Positions 7,798 through 15,368 are shown, counted from the stretch's first letter. The stretch is 19,423 bases of DNA from Candidatus Poribacteria bacterium (GCA_009845505.1 VXZL01000004.1:1-19423), one strand, 5' to 3'. Notes: generated by a model from the letters alone, not told the origin. Numbers and translations: made by a program.

Positions 7798-9057
7798 ATG
7801 GAAGATCAACAAATACTGTCAAATGTCAATACTGCTTCTCAACCTTCGGCACTCAAAATCACTGACATGCGTATTGTGCGGACCCAAACGGGGGGTCCTA
7901 TCTTGAAATTGGACACCAACCAAGGTATTTATGGGCTTGGCGAGGTTCGTGATGGTGCGAGTCCGACGTATGCGTTGATGCTCAAAAGTCGGATTCTGGG
8001 TGAAAATCCGTGTAACGTCGATAAAATCTTTCGACAGATTAAACAGTTCGGTCATCACGCACGGCAAGGCGGTGGTATCTGTGGGATTGAAATGGCACTC
8101 ATGGACTTGGCTGGCAAGGCGTATGGCGTGCCGTGCTATCAACTCGCTGGTGGCAAATTCCGAGACAAAATCCGATGCTATAGCGATACGCCATCCCTCA
8201 GAGACCCCGAAGAGATGGGTAAGGTACTCCAAGAACGTATGGATAGAGGATTTACCTTTCTGAAGATGGACATCGGTGTTGGGTTGCTGCGTGGAACGCC
8301 CGGCACCATCTCTGCTCCCGCTGGGCATTTAGAAACCTCTAACCTAATGCACCCCTTTACCGGCATTCGTCTCACCGAAAAGGGTATCAGCATATTGTGT
8401 GAATATGTGGAAACGGTTCGGGATATTATCGGTTATGAGATTCCACTCTCGGTCGATCACTTTGGGCATATCGGTATTGAGGATTGTATCCGTATCGCGC
8501 GGGCATTGGAAAAATACAACCTCGCGTGGTTGGAGGATATGGTGCCGTGGCAGTATACCGACCAATATGTACGTCTCTCAAATTCATGTGCGACACCCAT
8601 CTGCACGGGTGAGGACATTTACTGCAAAGAAGACTTCATGCCCCTGTTTGAGAGTCGTGGGATTGCGATAGCACACCCCGATATTGCGACATCCGGTGGG
8701 ATTTTAGAAACAAAGAAAATCGGTGATCTGGCGGAGGAACACGGCATTGCGATGGCACTCCACATGGCGGGTACACCTATCGCTGCGATGGCGAGCGTCC
8801 ACTGCGCCGCAGCGACATCGAACTTTTTGGTGTTAGAAAACCATTCTGTTGACAATCCGTGGTGGGATGAGATGGTGACGGGTTTACCGAATCCGATTAT
8901 CCAAGATGGTTATATTAATGTTCCCGAAACTCCGGGGTTAGGTATAGACCTTAACGAGGAGGTTATCCGAGAGCATCTCCATCGGGATGAGACAGACTAC
9001 TTCGCGCCGACGACAGAGTGGGATTCCGAACGTTCGCACGATAGGCTGTGGAGTTAG
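7798..9057 (+). CDS. Enolase-superfamily (mandelate racemase/muconate lactonizing-type) enzyme, probable sugar-acid dehydratase
   Basis: Full-length enzyme of 419 residues. The capping domain (about 20-135) is followed by the barrel domain. Mg2+ ligands are Asp220 (SVDHFGH), Glu246 (WLEDM) and Glu272 (CTGEDIY). Candidate acid/base residues are Lys156 (FLKMD) and His322 (ALHMAG), with Asp295 near the sixth strand. His221 directly after the first ligand is reminiscent of acid-sugar dehydratases such as mannonate or galactonate dehydratase. The expected chemistry is abstraction of a proton alpha to a carboxylate, followed by water loss or epimerisation. The gene starts at the base after the M14 stop. 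Oxidoreductases and an oligogalacturonate-lyase-like gene elsewhere in the window fit sugar-acid use. Superfamily is certain; substrate is not. Confidence 0.9.
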   Translation: MEDQQILSNVNTASQPSALKITDMRIVRTQTGGPILKLDTNQGIYGLGEVRDGASPTYALMLKSRILGENPCNVDKIFRQIKQFGHHARQGGGICGIEMALMDLAGKAYGVPCYQLAGGKFRDKIRCYSDTPSLRDPEEMGKVLQERMDRGFTFLKMDIGVGLLRGTPGTISAPAGHLETSNLMHPFTGIRLTEKGISILCEYVETVRDIIGYEIPLSVDHFGHIGIEDCIRIARALEKYNLAWLEDMVPWQYTDQYVRLSNSCATPICTGEDIYCKEDFMPLFESRGIAIAHPDIATSGGILETKKIGDLAEEHGIAMALHMAGTPIAAMASVHCAAATSNFLVLENHSVDNPWWDEMVTGLPNPIIQDGYINVPETPGLGIDLNEEVIREHLHRDETDYFAPTTEWDSERSHDRLWS

Positions 9058-9071
9058 GCGTTTTATGCGTT

Positions 9072-9926
9072 TTACTCGGAAGCATTGAGTTCCTGAAGGT
9101 GTTGCGCGATGTTGGTTTTAATATCGTCATGTTTTTGCTGTTCAGCCAGTTTTAACGCGATCTGCAAATCAGCACCCGCCGCCTCACTCTGATCGAGCGT
9201 AAGTTTCGTTAAACCACGATTATAGTAAGCTGCAACAAATTTTGGCTTCAGGCGAATGGCTTCGTCAAAATCTGCGATAGCAGCCTCGTATTGGGCAACG
9301 GATGTCTTTGCGGTTCCGCGATTGTAGTAAGCTTCGGCGAAATTAGGGTTCAAGCGAAGTGTCATATCGTAGGCAGAAATGGCTTTCTTGTGCGATCTGA
9401 CTTCTGAAAAAAGTCCACCAATACAGAAAAACGCATGGATAGCTATCTCTGTTTCAGTCCATATTGTAACGGTGGATTTCTTATTTGGCGAGGCAGCTTT
9501 GACAGGGGGATCTTCCTTCAGTTCTGGAAATATGTCCGTCAATTTTGGAAAGTGTTCATCTTCATATCTTTGAATAAGTCCGCCAATGAATGCCATTGAT
9601 GATGACAGGGGATGACTTTCGTCTTCACCTATTCCATGGATTAAATCCTCTAATATTTTTGACAGTTGTTTATAGTCGTTTTTTGTTACAATGGCACAGT
9701 CCAGGTCTGGGTTGCACTCCACAATATTGGTTAACAGATTCAAGACCTCTGCAAGCCATTGTGCAGCACTTTCTGGATAAGGCTCAGCCTCAACAGTTTG
9801 CTGGTGTAGAGGTTGCTGAAGTACCGGAGCCTCCTGCTTTTGAAGTTCAGGTGTGCTCAATCTAACTGATATTGAGGGTGCTAACAGGGGTGGAACATTC
9901 TGGGCAGTTTGTGTGTCGGTTAACAT
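9072..9926 (-). CDS. Candidate HigA-like antitoxin with TPR repeats in place of the HTH domain
   Basis: A 284-residue soluble protein encoded 6 bases after the HigB-type toxin, the position held by HigA in higBA operons. Residues 1-50 are proline/glutamine-rich and look disordered. Residues 80-127 (IVTKNDYKQLSKILEDLI, then HPLSSSMAFIGGLIQRYEDEHFP) resemble the HigA N-terminal region, where an 'I-x-x-x-x-Y...L...I' helix is followed by 'LI..YE..H.P'. Instead of the XRE-type helix-turn-helix expected next, there are three TPR units at about 161-194, 197-228 and 231-264 (AYYNRG, DEAIRLKP). A site GGAG (9937-9940) lies in the end of higB. By position it should neutralise HigB, with the TPR part perhaps binding a partner; this is inferred. 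The alternative is an unrelated TPR protein next to a solitary toxin. Confidence 0.72.
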   Translation of the reverse strand: MLTDTQTAQNVPPLLAPSISVRLSTPELQKQEAPVLQQPLHQQTVEAEPYPESAAQWLAEVLNLLTNIVECNPDLDCAIVTKNDYKQLSKILEDLIHGIGEDESHPLSSSMAFIGGLIQRYEDEHFPKLTDIFPELKEDPPVKAASPNKKSTVTIWTETEIAIHAFFCIGGLFSEVRSHKKAISAYDMTLRLNPNFAEAYYNRGTAKTSVAQYEAAIADFDEAIRLKPKFVAAYYNRGLTKLTLDQSEAAGADLQIALKLAEQQKHDDIKTNIAQHLQELNASE

Positions 9927-9932
9927 CGTTTT

Positions 9933-10271
9933 TTATCTCCGCTTGTTCGATTTATCATATTCTGCGTGTGTTTCTACCTTCTCAATGATAACCCTTTGAA
10001 ACTCGTATTGTACAATGGCAGTAAGACGCGCTTTATTTCCACCAATGTTGAAAACTGTGTATTTTGTTTCTCGGTTGCTGTAAGGAACCCGTCTCCCAGA
10101 ATAAATTGAATGTTCCTTTCTAATATCCGCGTGTGGAAACGTTTGGCGCATCTCAACAATTGAACGGAAACTGCCTTGTGCCATCAACCGAAACCAGTGT
10201 TCGAGTCCTGATCTAGCATTCGGATGTCTCTGAGCAAATTCCGTTAGTTTTCGTCCGTAAACAATTTTCAT
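9933..10271 (-). CDS. higB: HigB-type toxin (RelE-superfamily mRNA interferase)
   Basis: A 112-residue basic protein of the HigB family: ribosome-associated mRNA endonuclease toxins. Landmarks are the helix RHPNARSGLEHWF, the strand YTVFNIGGNKARL (FNI.GN.RL is the family core) and the C-terminal THAEYDK ending, typically ...I.THaeYD. Between residues 49 and 70 it carries a longer basic loop (IRKEHSIYSGRRVPYSNRE) than compact homologues. The start is secure at 10271 because a TAG lies in frame two codons upstream (10275-10277); no good ribosome site is seen, fitting weak translation. Toxin first, partner second is the usual higBA order. The toxin looks intact and so should need a functional antitoxin. 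Confidence 0.85.
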   Translation of the reverse strand: MKIVYGRKLTEFAQRHPNARSGLEHWFRLMAQGSFRSIVEMRQTFPHADIRKEHSIYSGRRVPYSNRETKYTVFNIGGNKARLTAIVQYEFQRVIIEKVETHAEYDKSNKRR

Positions 10272-10356
10272 TGGCTAGATATTTCAATAGGACCTGCCAT
10301 TATCATTGGTGTATGCTTCACTCTTTGCTTAGCAACGCGGGAATTTTCATCACAAC

Positions 10357-10395
10357 GCTATCTATTATACCGTATTGACATTGAGATAGCAATGT
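10357..10395. promoter_or_regulatory. Overlapping operator-like dyads at the toxin promoter
   Basis: GCTATCT (10357-10363) and AGATAGC (10384-10390) form a perfect 7-bp inverted repeat that brackets the -10 box. ACATTG (10378-10383) and CAATGT (10390-10395) form a second perfect dyad with a 6-base centre that covers the -35 box. Such placement is typical of autoregulated toxin-antitoxin promoters. Binding is inferred only. Confidence 0.5.
10364..10392 (-). promoter_or_regulatory. Promoter of the HigB/TPR-antitoxin unit
   Basis: On the minus strand TTGCTA (10392-10387), a 17-base spacer and a perfect TATAAT (10369-10364) precede higB by about 90 bases. Two dyads overlap these boxes and are described separately. 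Confidence 0.68.
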
Positions 10396-10399
10396 TGAT

Positions 10400-10510
10400 T
10401 TACTGCCCAAACTGATTCGCCACAGCCACCAAATCCAAGACATTGACAACTCCATCGCCATTGACATCAGGAGTATCTTTTCCAAACCCAGTAGCAACCG
10501 TCCTACGGAA
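10400..10510 (-). pseudogene. Orphan dockerin-like C-terminal fragment
   Basis: Read on the minus strand, one frame gives T-V-A-T-G-F-G-K-D-T-P, then the F-hand loop DVNGDGVVNVLDL and VAVANQFGQ, and stops at TAA 10402-10400. Calcium-loop positions 1, 3, 5 and 12 are Asp, Asn, Asp, Asp, as in dockerin and EF-hand-like modules found at the C-termini of secreted proteins. The frame is closed upstream by TGA at 10511-10513, and there is no start codon or signal peptide. It follows the lyase-like gene stop (10505-10503) immediately but in another frame. It is best read as the decayed end of a secreted protein or of a former C-terminal extension of the lyase. Confidence 0.72.
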
Positions 10511-11630
10511 TCACAGCAACATAAACCTGTGAATGCCCCGAAACATCCGAGGTATACACAACCGCCGACTCATCAGGACTAAATGAGGGATGTGGGTGCG
10601 TCCACTGCGGTCCATACACCGTATCCACCTTCATCTCCATCCAACTGAGTGCCTTCTCTCTGTCGCCTGTTTGCTGTGCGGCTGCCCAGTCTTCTGCGAG
10701 GGCGTACCGATCCGTTTTCCACTGACTCCCATTGGACGAACTCTGCGGATAACAGATAGGCGTATGTTCACCCGTCTCCACATCAACAAGTCGCAGACCA
10801 ATATCGGGGTGAACGGTATCACACAGGACCTTCGTTCCGGCGCGGTTACTGGCAATATGCCACGCGTTGAAATCGGCAATCGTCTGTATCTGTAGCGTTT
10901 CCAGAGACATCCGCCGAAGCGCGTAGGGCCAATGCGTCACAATCAATTCGTCCAGCGAACCAAGGAAGGTCTCGTGCACAAGAAACTCGTTGTTATCGTG
11001 TTGATAGAGGCTTAGGTTTTCCGTGCCGTCCCTTTTGATGGTCCACATTCGCGGTGCCGGATCGCCAGAATAGGCAATGAGGTCGGGGTGTTTCGGGTGA
11101 AACTGAGGGTGGATAATCGTCTGGTCAGGAGAGGTATAGATAACTTCACCACCGCTGCCATCAGTAGCCGTAACAGTAATGTGCGATTTGTCGTCGCGTT
11201 TCATGGCTGTTACGATAAACCGTTCATCCGCACTGACACTACATTCACCGAGACTTCCATTCGGAAATTCTGCAAGCACGCGTTCCTCAAGTGTATCAAG
11301 ATGGATTGCCTTTATAGCATCCGCTTGTGTATAAAAGAGTTCCGTGCCATCTTTGGAGATCACACCGGAATAGCCGTGGATGTCGTCAGCATCCGTTAGC
11401 TGCACAATGTCGCCATTGGGGAATTCCAATTTGAAAAAGTTCGGCTTTCCTGAACGATAAGAGGTAAAGATGAGATGTGCTTGGTCAGGAGTGAACGATG
11501 ATGTCAGGAAGTAGAGGTTATGGTTGATGGAGATGTCGTTTGTGAGTTGATAGATATGCGCGTTCGTCTGGCTGTCTTGAAACTCGCGTAGTTCTGAAGG
11601 GTGAACGGACGCTTTCGCGTATTTTGTCAT
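10503..11630 (-). CDS. Oligogalacturonate-lyase-like beta-propeller protein (PL22-type)
   Basis: A 375-residue cytoplasmic propeller with repeated TolB/WD-like blades (FTPDQAHLIFTSYRSGKPNFFKLE; SPDESAVVYTSDVSGHSQVYV). Near the C-terminus PQWTHPHPSFSPD provides Gln342, His345 and His347, the Q-x2-H-x-H pattern that binds Mn2+ in oligogalacturonate lyase; His219 (VHETF) could match the catalytic His and His258 or His274 the remaining metal ligand. The true enzyme splits unsaturated digalacturonate into 5-keto-4-deoxyuronate, the last intracellular step of pectin or polyuronide breakdown. Length is close to the family norm (about 385). AGGAGG upstream of ATG 11630 fixes the start. It lies 40 bases after the HAD gene, probably one unit. 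Substrate could differ in a marine organism. Confidence 0.8.
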   Translation of the reverse strand: MTKYAKASVHPSELREFQDSQTNAHIYQLTNDISINHNLYFLTSSFTPDQAHLIFTSYRSGKPNFFKLEFPNGDIVQLTDADDIHGYSGVISKDGTELFYTQADAIKAIHLDTLEERVLAEFPNGSLGECSVSADERFIVTAMKRDDKSHITVTATDGSGGEVIYTSPDQTIIHPQFHPKHPDLIAYSGDPAPRMWTIKRDGTENLSLYQHDNNEFLVHETFLGSLDELIVTHWPYALRRMSLETLQIQTIADFNAWHIASNRAGTKVLCDTVHPDIGLRLVDVETGEHTPICYPQSSSNGSQWKTDRYALAEDWAAAQQTGDREKALSWMEMKVDTVYGPQWTHPHPSFSPDESAVVYTSDVSGHSQVYVAVIP

Positions 11631-11670
11631 AGTGTCCTCCTCGTGAGTTTATTTATGTATGAAATAGGTT

Positions 11671-12498
11671 CTACCGATTGAATAGGTAATCCAGCAGCTG
11701 CGCGCCTTCACGGAAATCAGGGATAATAATATCCGCACCGGCGCGAATAAGGCGTTCCCGTTTGTCGGCGTTCATGTTGTACATATTATCTTCTACAGAC
11801 GCAACGCCGACAGCAATTGCTCCCACTTCTTTCGCGTTTTCGATCTCTACGTAGCCGTCTCCGACGATGAGCAATTCGCTTCCACTGAGTTCAAAATCTG
11901 TGATGATTTTCTGGATAACCATGGCTTTGGAAAACTTCTTATATTCCCGCAAGGCACCGAAAATCCCACCGTCAAAGTATTCTGCAACACCGAGGAGTGT
12001 CGCCTCATTTTTGACGAATTCGACATCTGTTCCGCTGGCGAGATAGCAGCTGATCCCCATTTCACGGAGGCTTTGAAGAAATTCGAGGGACCTCGGCACG
12101 CGAAGGGGATCAGCAGACAGTGTGCCTGCTGCGAGTCCAGCAATGCGTTCCTCAACGACGGGCAGCAATCGGCGGTTGTACTCGTCTTTGTAAGCGATGG
12201 GTTCCTTCGGTGTTCCGCCGCGTTTCTCAATCTCTTCAGTTAACTGAATCATCTGATAGATGGTCTGTTTGCCGGTCAGTCTATCCACAAATTCAACGAC
12301 GAGTGCCTCCAGTTCTTCTTGTGTTTCGGTGGTGTCCGTTTCGGTTTGGAGGCATTCAATCATCAATGGGACCATTACATTCTGCCAACCGTCTCGAATT
12401 AGCGAGATTGTGCCATCGAAATCGAAAACGACATGACGAATATTCCCTGTTTGAATCTCACGGTGAATCTCAATTGCGGTGTTTTCTAAGTTGTTCAT
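11671..12498 (-). CDS. HAD-superfamily phosphatase (phosphoglycolate phosphatase-like)
   Basis: A 275-residue cytoplasmic hydrolase. Motif I DFDGT gives the nucleophile Asp26 and acid/base Asp28. A long helical cap (about 40-130) follows, then motif II SGTD (Ser155/Thr157), motif III Lys near 188-191 (YKKFSK) and motif IV GDGYVEIENAK with Asp214. All parts needed for phosphoester hydrolysis are present; the large C1 cap points to a small sugar or organic phosphate as substrate. It is the first gene of a minus-strand unit with the lyase-like gene 40 bases downstream, suggesting a phosphorylated sugar-acid intermediate, but that is inference. No strong ribosome site is seen before ATG 12498. 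Confidence 0.88.
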   Translation of the reverse strand: MNNLENTAIEIHREIQTGNIRHVVFDFDGTISLIRDGWQNVMVPLMIECLQTETDTTETQEELEALVVEFVDRLTGKQTIYQMIQLTEEIEKRGGTPKEPIAYKDEYNRRLLPVVEERIAGLAAGTLSADPLRVPRSLEFLQSLREMGISCYLASGTDVEFVKNEATLLGVAEYFDGGIFGALREYKKFSKAMVIQKIITDFELSGSELLIVGDGYVEIENAKEVGAIAVGVASVEDNMYNMNADKRERLIRAGADIIIPDFREGAQLLDYLFNR

Positions 12499-12575
12499 AA
12501 CGAATTTTGACTTGCAAGTTATACCAAGTGATCTCAGAATAAAAAGGCGTTGATTTCCCTTCTTTTTCCTGATAG

Positions 12576-12581
12576 TATAAT
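12576..12581 (+). promoter_or_regulatory. Possible -10 box for the DUF58 gene
   Basis: A perfect TATAAT occurs 61 bases before the DUF58 start in the 144-base divergent gap. The nearest -35-like TTGATT (12550-12555) is 20 bases away, too far for a standard promoter, so the call is weak. The rest of the gap holds a tandem GACAACT pair (12621-12634) and nothing else I can name. Confidence 0.35.
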
Positions 12582-12642
12582 AGGGCTTAGAGAGTTAAGC
12601 AAGTGTTTTTATTGATAACCGACAACTGACAACTACCGATAC

Positions 12643-13512
12643 ATGAACGAAAAAGAGATTCTTAAAAAAATCCAGCACATCGAAATATTTACCAATCGCC
12701 TCGTCAACACCGTCTTCGCGGGGGAGTATGAGAGTGTCTTCAAAGGACAAGGGATTACCTTCGACGAGGTCCGTGAATATCAAGTGGGAGACGAGATTCG
12801 TGCGATTGATTGGAATGTAACCGCACGCATGGGGCAGGCTTACATCAAACAGTATGTAGAGGAACGTGAACTCGTCATGATGTTGGTTGTGGATATGAGT
12901 GCCTCGACGGGTTTCGGGAGTATCGCTGAGACGAAAGCGGAAATTGCTGCTGAAATTGCGGCACTCCTTGCTTTTTCCGCTATCAAGAATAACGATAAAG
13001 TTGGACTCATCTGTTTCACGGATACCGTTGAACACTTCGTTGCGCCGCGGCAGGGGAGAAGACACGTCTTACGCGTCGTTCGGGATATACTTCGTTTTCA
13101 GCCGAAGCAACCGCGTACAAGTATTGAAACGGCGTTGGCGTTCGTCGATCGCGTGCTCAAGCCCCACAGCGTTGTGTTTCTCATTTCTGATTTTAAGGAT
13201 ACAGGATATGAAAAGCAGTTGCGTTTGAGCAGTAAACGGCATTCACTTATTGCGATTGCCTTACAGGACAGACGCGAGGTGGAATTGCCAAACATTGGAC
13301 TCATAGAACTGGCGGATGCTGAGACCGGAGAGACGGTCGTTATTGATACGCGTTCCGAGACAGCGCGACAGTCGTATCAAGAGCTTAATCAACGTGCCGA
13401 TGCTGAACGTAGACAGATTTTCCGAGCAAGCCAAATTGATTCTATTCACATCAGAACAGATGAATCCTATGTAAAGCCGCTTATCCGATTTTTCCGCCAA
13501 CGTGCTGCTTGA
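12643..13512 (+). CDS. DUF58-family protein with VWA-like MIDAS motif
   Basis: A 289-residue soluble protein. The signature G-x-G-I-T-F-D-E-V-R-E-Y-x-x-G-D-x-x-R-x-I-D-W-N occupies about 35-58, followed by ARMG. A von Willebrand A-like segment carries DMSAS (Asp84, Ser86, Ser88), the metal-dependent adhesion motif. DUF58 proteins usually sit beside a MoxR ATPase and membrane VWA proteins in complex-assembly operons; none of those partners is here. The short form without membrane segments is common. No Shine-Dalgarno sequence precedes the ATG; the leader instead has a direct repeat of GACAACT. The ABC ATPase follows 19 bases downstream. Family certain, role unknown. Confidence 0.88.
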   Translation: MNEKEILKKIQHIEIFTNRLVNTVFAGEYESVFKGQGITFDEVREYQVGDEIRAIDWNVTARMGQAYIKQYVEERELVMMLVVDMSASTGFGSIAETKAEIAAEIAALLAFSAIKNNDKVGLICFTDTVEHFVAPRQGRRHVLRVVRDILRFQPKQPRTSIETALAFVDRVLKPHSVVFLISDFKDTGYEKQLRLSSKRHSLIAIALQDRREVELPNIGLIELADAETGETVVIDTRSETARQSYQELNQRADAERRQIFRASQIDSIHIRTDESYVKPLIRFFRQRAA

Positions 13513-13531
13513 GGCTAAGGCATGTAAGGTT

Positions 13532-14302
13532 ATGAGTAAATTAGAGGTCCGGAATTTAACACAAAGCTTTGTTCAAAAAGATACCCGATTACAGGTATTG
13601 GATACCTTGAATTTCTCTGTTGATGAAGGGCAGTTTGTCGCTTTATTGGGTCCCTCGGGTTGTGGGAAAAGCACGCTTTTTAATATTATTTCTGGGCTAC
13701 TTGTGCCGGACACTGGAGAAATTTACCTCAACGGCAAACGCATCTATGGCAATACCGGTGATTTTGCTTATATGCAACAAAAGGATCTTCTCTTACCGTG
13801 GCGAACTGTCCTGAGAAATGTCCTCATTGGTCCAGAGATTCACAACGAACTGCTTGACACCGCGAGGGAGGAAGCACAAAAGCGTTTGGCGCAACTCGGA
13901 TTAAGCGGGTTTGAAAACAGTTATCCAATGCAGCTATCGGGTGGAATGCGGCAACGCGTCGCGCTCGTCCGGACGCTCCTTTTTCGGAAAAAGGTGCTGC
14001 TTTTAGATGAACCGTTCGGTGCGTTGGATGCAATGACACGGACTGTCATGCAATCCATCCTACTCGACATTTGGGCAGAAGACAGGCAGACCGTTTTGCT
14101 CATTACCCATGATATTGAGGAAGCACTGTTGCTTGCAGATAAAATTTACGTGCTAACTGCCCGACCCGCGACGCTCAAGGCAGAGGTGCCTGTCTCTCTA
14201 TCGCGTCCAAGAGACATCACTGATACTGCTCTCATTCGCTTGAAAAGAGAACTTTTGTCTCTCCTACAGATCGAAATATCAGCCGTTTTCGATGCAGGCT
14301 AA
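13532..14302 (+). CDS. ABC transporter ATP-binding protein, NitT/TauT (SsuB-like) type
   Basis: A 256-residue ATPase subunit from ATG 13532. Walker A GPSGCGKST is at 40-48, Q-loop at 82-83, LPW typical of the nitrate/sulfonate/taurine group at 88-90, signature LSGGM at 135-139, Walker B VLLLDEPFGALD from 155 and the H-loop THD (His193). It should energise import of a small anion such as a sulfonate, nitrate or thiamine precursor. Permease and binding-protein genes are absent on both sides; they must be encoded elsewhere or upstream loci serve it. A GTG at 13502 extends the frame into the DUF58 gene; I prefer the ATG because MSKLEVRNLTQSF matches the usual family N-terminus and CTAAGG lies 11 bases upstream. 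Confidence 0.9.
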   Translation: MSKLEVRNLTQSFVQKDTRLQVLDTLNFSVDEGQFVALLGPSGCGKSTLFNIISGLLVPDTGEIYLNGKRIYGNTGDFAYMQQKDLLLPWRTVLRNVLIGPEIHNELLDTAREEAQKRLAQLGLSGFENSYPMQLSGGMRQRVALVRTLLFRKKVLLLDEPFGALDAMTRTVMQSILLDIWAEDRQTVLLITHDIEEALLLADKIYVLTARPATLKAEVPVSLSRPRDITDTALIRLKRELLSLLQIEISAVFDAG

Positions 14303-14304
14303 GT

Positions 14305-15195
14305 CTATTTCTCTTCAGAATCCTTGGTCAATTCATGCCAAAATGAACGTGAGGAGCGATTCATATTGTCAAACATTTCGTAATTCCCCTTTTTACAAAA
14401 CTCGTAGAGTGCTTTGGTCAACGGGATTTCAAATCCGGCTTTCTCTGCTGCTGCAAGAAAATACGGCAGTTCTGGATATTTCACAACGAGCGTCTTACCG
14501 GTTCCATCAACGATACGTTTGGCGATTCTGTCAAACTGTCCACGCCATCCATCACCCATTCCGACGACCTTTCGGATTGCCTCTGGGTCTACACCGGCAC
14601 AGACCCCATAAGCCATCGCCTCCATAAATGCTGCATCACCGAGTCCCATCGCCAGTTGATTCACACCCTTGACAATCTGACCGGAACCACTCGGACCGCA
14701 ATACACTACGTATTTCGGTTCACCGATGATTTCCAAGATTGGACGATGCTTTTCAACGACCGCTGCATCACCACCAACGAAGATCCGAAGTGTTCCTGTT
14801 TCGGATCCGTTGGATCCACCACTTACCGGTGCGTCTATCAGGGTCGCGCCTTTTTCGGTGAGTGCTGTTGCGATCTTCCGTGTCTGTTCTAATTCTGTCG
14901 TGCCTAAGTCGATAAAAACGTGACCGTCGCGGGCATTGGGAATGAGGTGTTGTTCAGCGACGCTGCAAAAAACAGCGGAGGAACGCAAACTGGTCATGAT
15001 GACATCGCTGTTTTTGACGACTTCATTGCTATCTTTTCCAGCAGTCGCGCCTGTTGCAGCGAGTGCCTTGCATTTTGTGGGGTCGATGTCATATCCCATG
15101 AGCGGATGCCCGGCATTATGGAGATTTTTCGCCATCCGCCCGCCCATGTTTCCAAGTCCAATAAAACCGATTGCGGGGAGTTGTTGAGCGTTCAT
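14305..15195 (-). CDS. 3-hydroxyisobutyrate dehydrogenase-like NAD(P)-dependent oxidoreductase
   Basis: A 296-residue beta-hydroxyacid dehydrogenase, full length for the family. The nucleotide-binding motif GFIGLGNMGGRMA lies at 10-22, the substrate signature DAPVSGG at 121-127, and catalytic Lys176 in GSGQIVKGVNQL with Asn179. It oxidises a 3-hydroxy acid (hydroxyisobutyrate, glycerate/tartronate semialdehyde or gamma-hydroxybutyrate) reversibly with NAD(P). The frame is open to 15333, but I start at 15195: the Rossmann fold begins there, AGGA lies 5 bases upstream, and the promoter at 15260-15288 falls inside the would-be extension. The stop is only 2 bases from the convergent ABC gene stop, leaving no room for a terminator. 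Confidence 0.92.
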   Translation of the reverse strand: MNAQQLPAIGFIGLGNMGGRMAKNLHNAGHPLMGYDIDPTKCKALAATGATAGKDSNEVVKNSDVIMTSLRSSAVFCSVAEQHLIPNARDGHVFIDLGTTELEQTRKIATALTEKGATLIDAPVSGGSNGSETGTLRIFVGGDAAVVEKHRPILEIIGEPKYVVYCGPSGSGQIVKGVNQLAMGLGDAAFMEAMAYGVCAGVDPEAIRKVVGMGDGWRGQFDRIAKRIVDGTGKTLVVKYPELPYFLAAAEKAGFEIPLTKALYEFCKKGNYEMFDNMNRSSRSFWHELTKDSEEK

Positions 15196-15259
15196 GATTT
15201 TCCTATACTTTGGTTTCTGAGAGTGCCGTTTTCGTCTTGTGATGTGAGGCGTGGATAAA

Positions 15260-15288
15260 AGTGTAGCATGTTTGAAAAGAAGCGTCAA
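15260..15288 (-). promoter_or_regulatory. Sigma-70-type promoter for the hydroxyacid dehydrogenase
   Basis: TTGACG (15288-15283), a 17-base spacer and TACACT (15265-15260) on the minus strand. Transcription would begin near 15253, about 58 bases before the ATG at 15195, which argues against the longer open frame being translated. Confidence 0.7.
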
Positions 15289-15339
15289 GAGGAATAGAGG
15301 CACGCCGAATCTACTTATATCTATAAAGTCCATTTTTCC

Positions 15340-15368
15340 TTGACCTTTTTTGTTTTCTCTGATATACT
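15340..15368 (+). promoter_or_regulatory. Sigma-70-type promoter for the secreted protein gene
   Basis: TTGACC (15340-15345), a 17-base spacer and TATACT (15363-15368) on the plus strand, diverging from the dehydrogenase promoter. It predicts a leader of about 150 bases that includes the hairpin at 15399-15450. Confidence 0.68.

Noticed and set aside
12621..12634. Tandem GACAACT as a regulator site or CRISPR-like repeat
   Set aside because: Only two 7-base units with no spacers; too short to interpret.
15196..15333. N-terminal extension of the hydroxyacid dehydrogenase to Met 15333
   Set aside because: The Rossmann fold and a ribosome site begin at 15195, and the likely promoter lies inside the extension.
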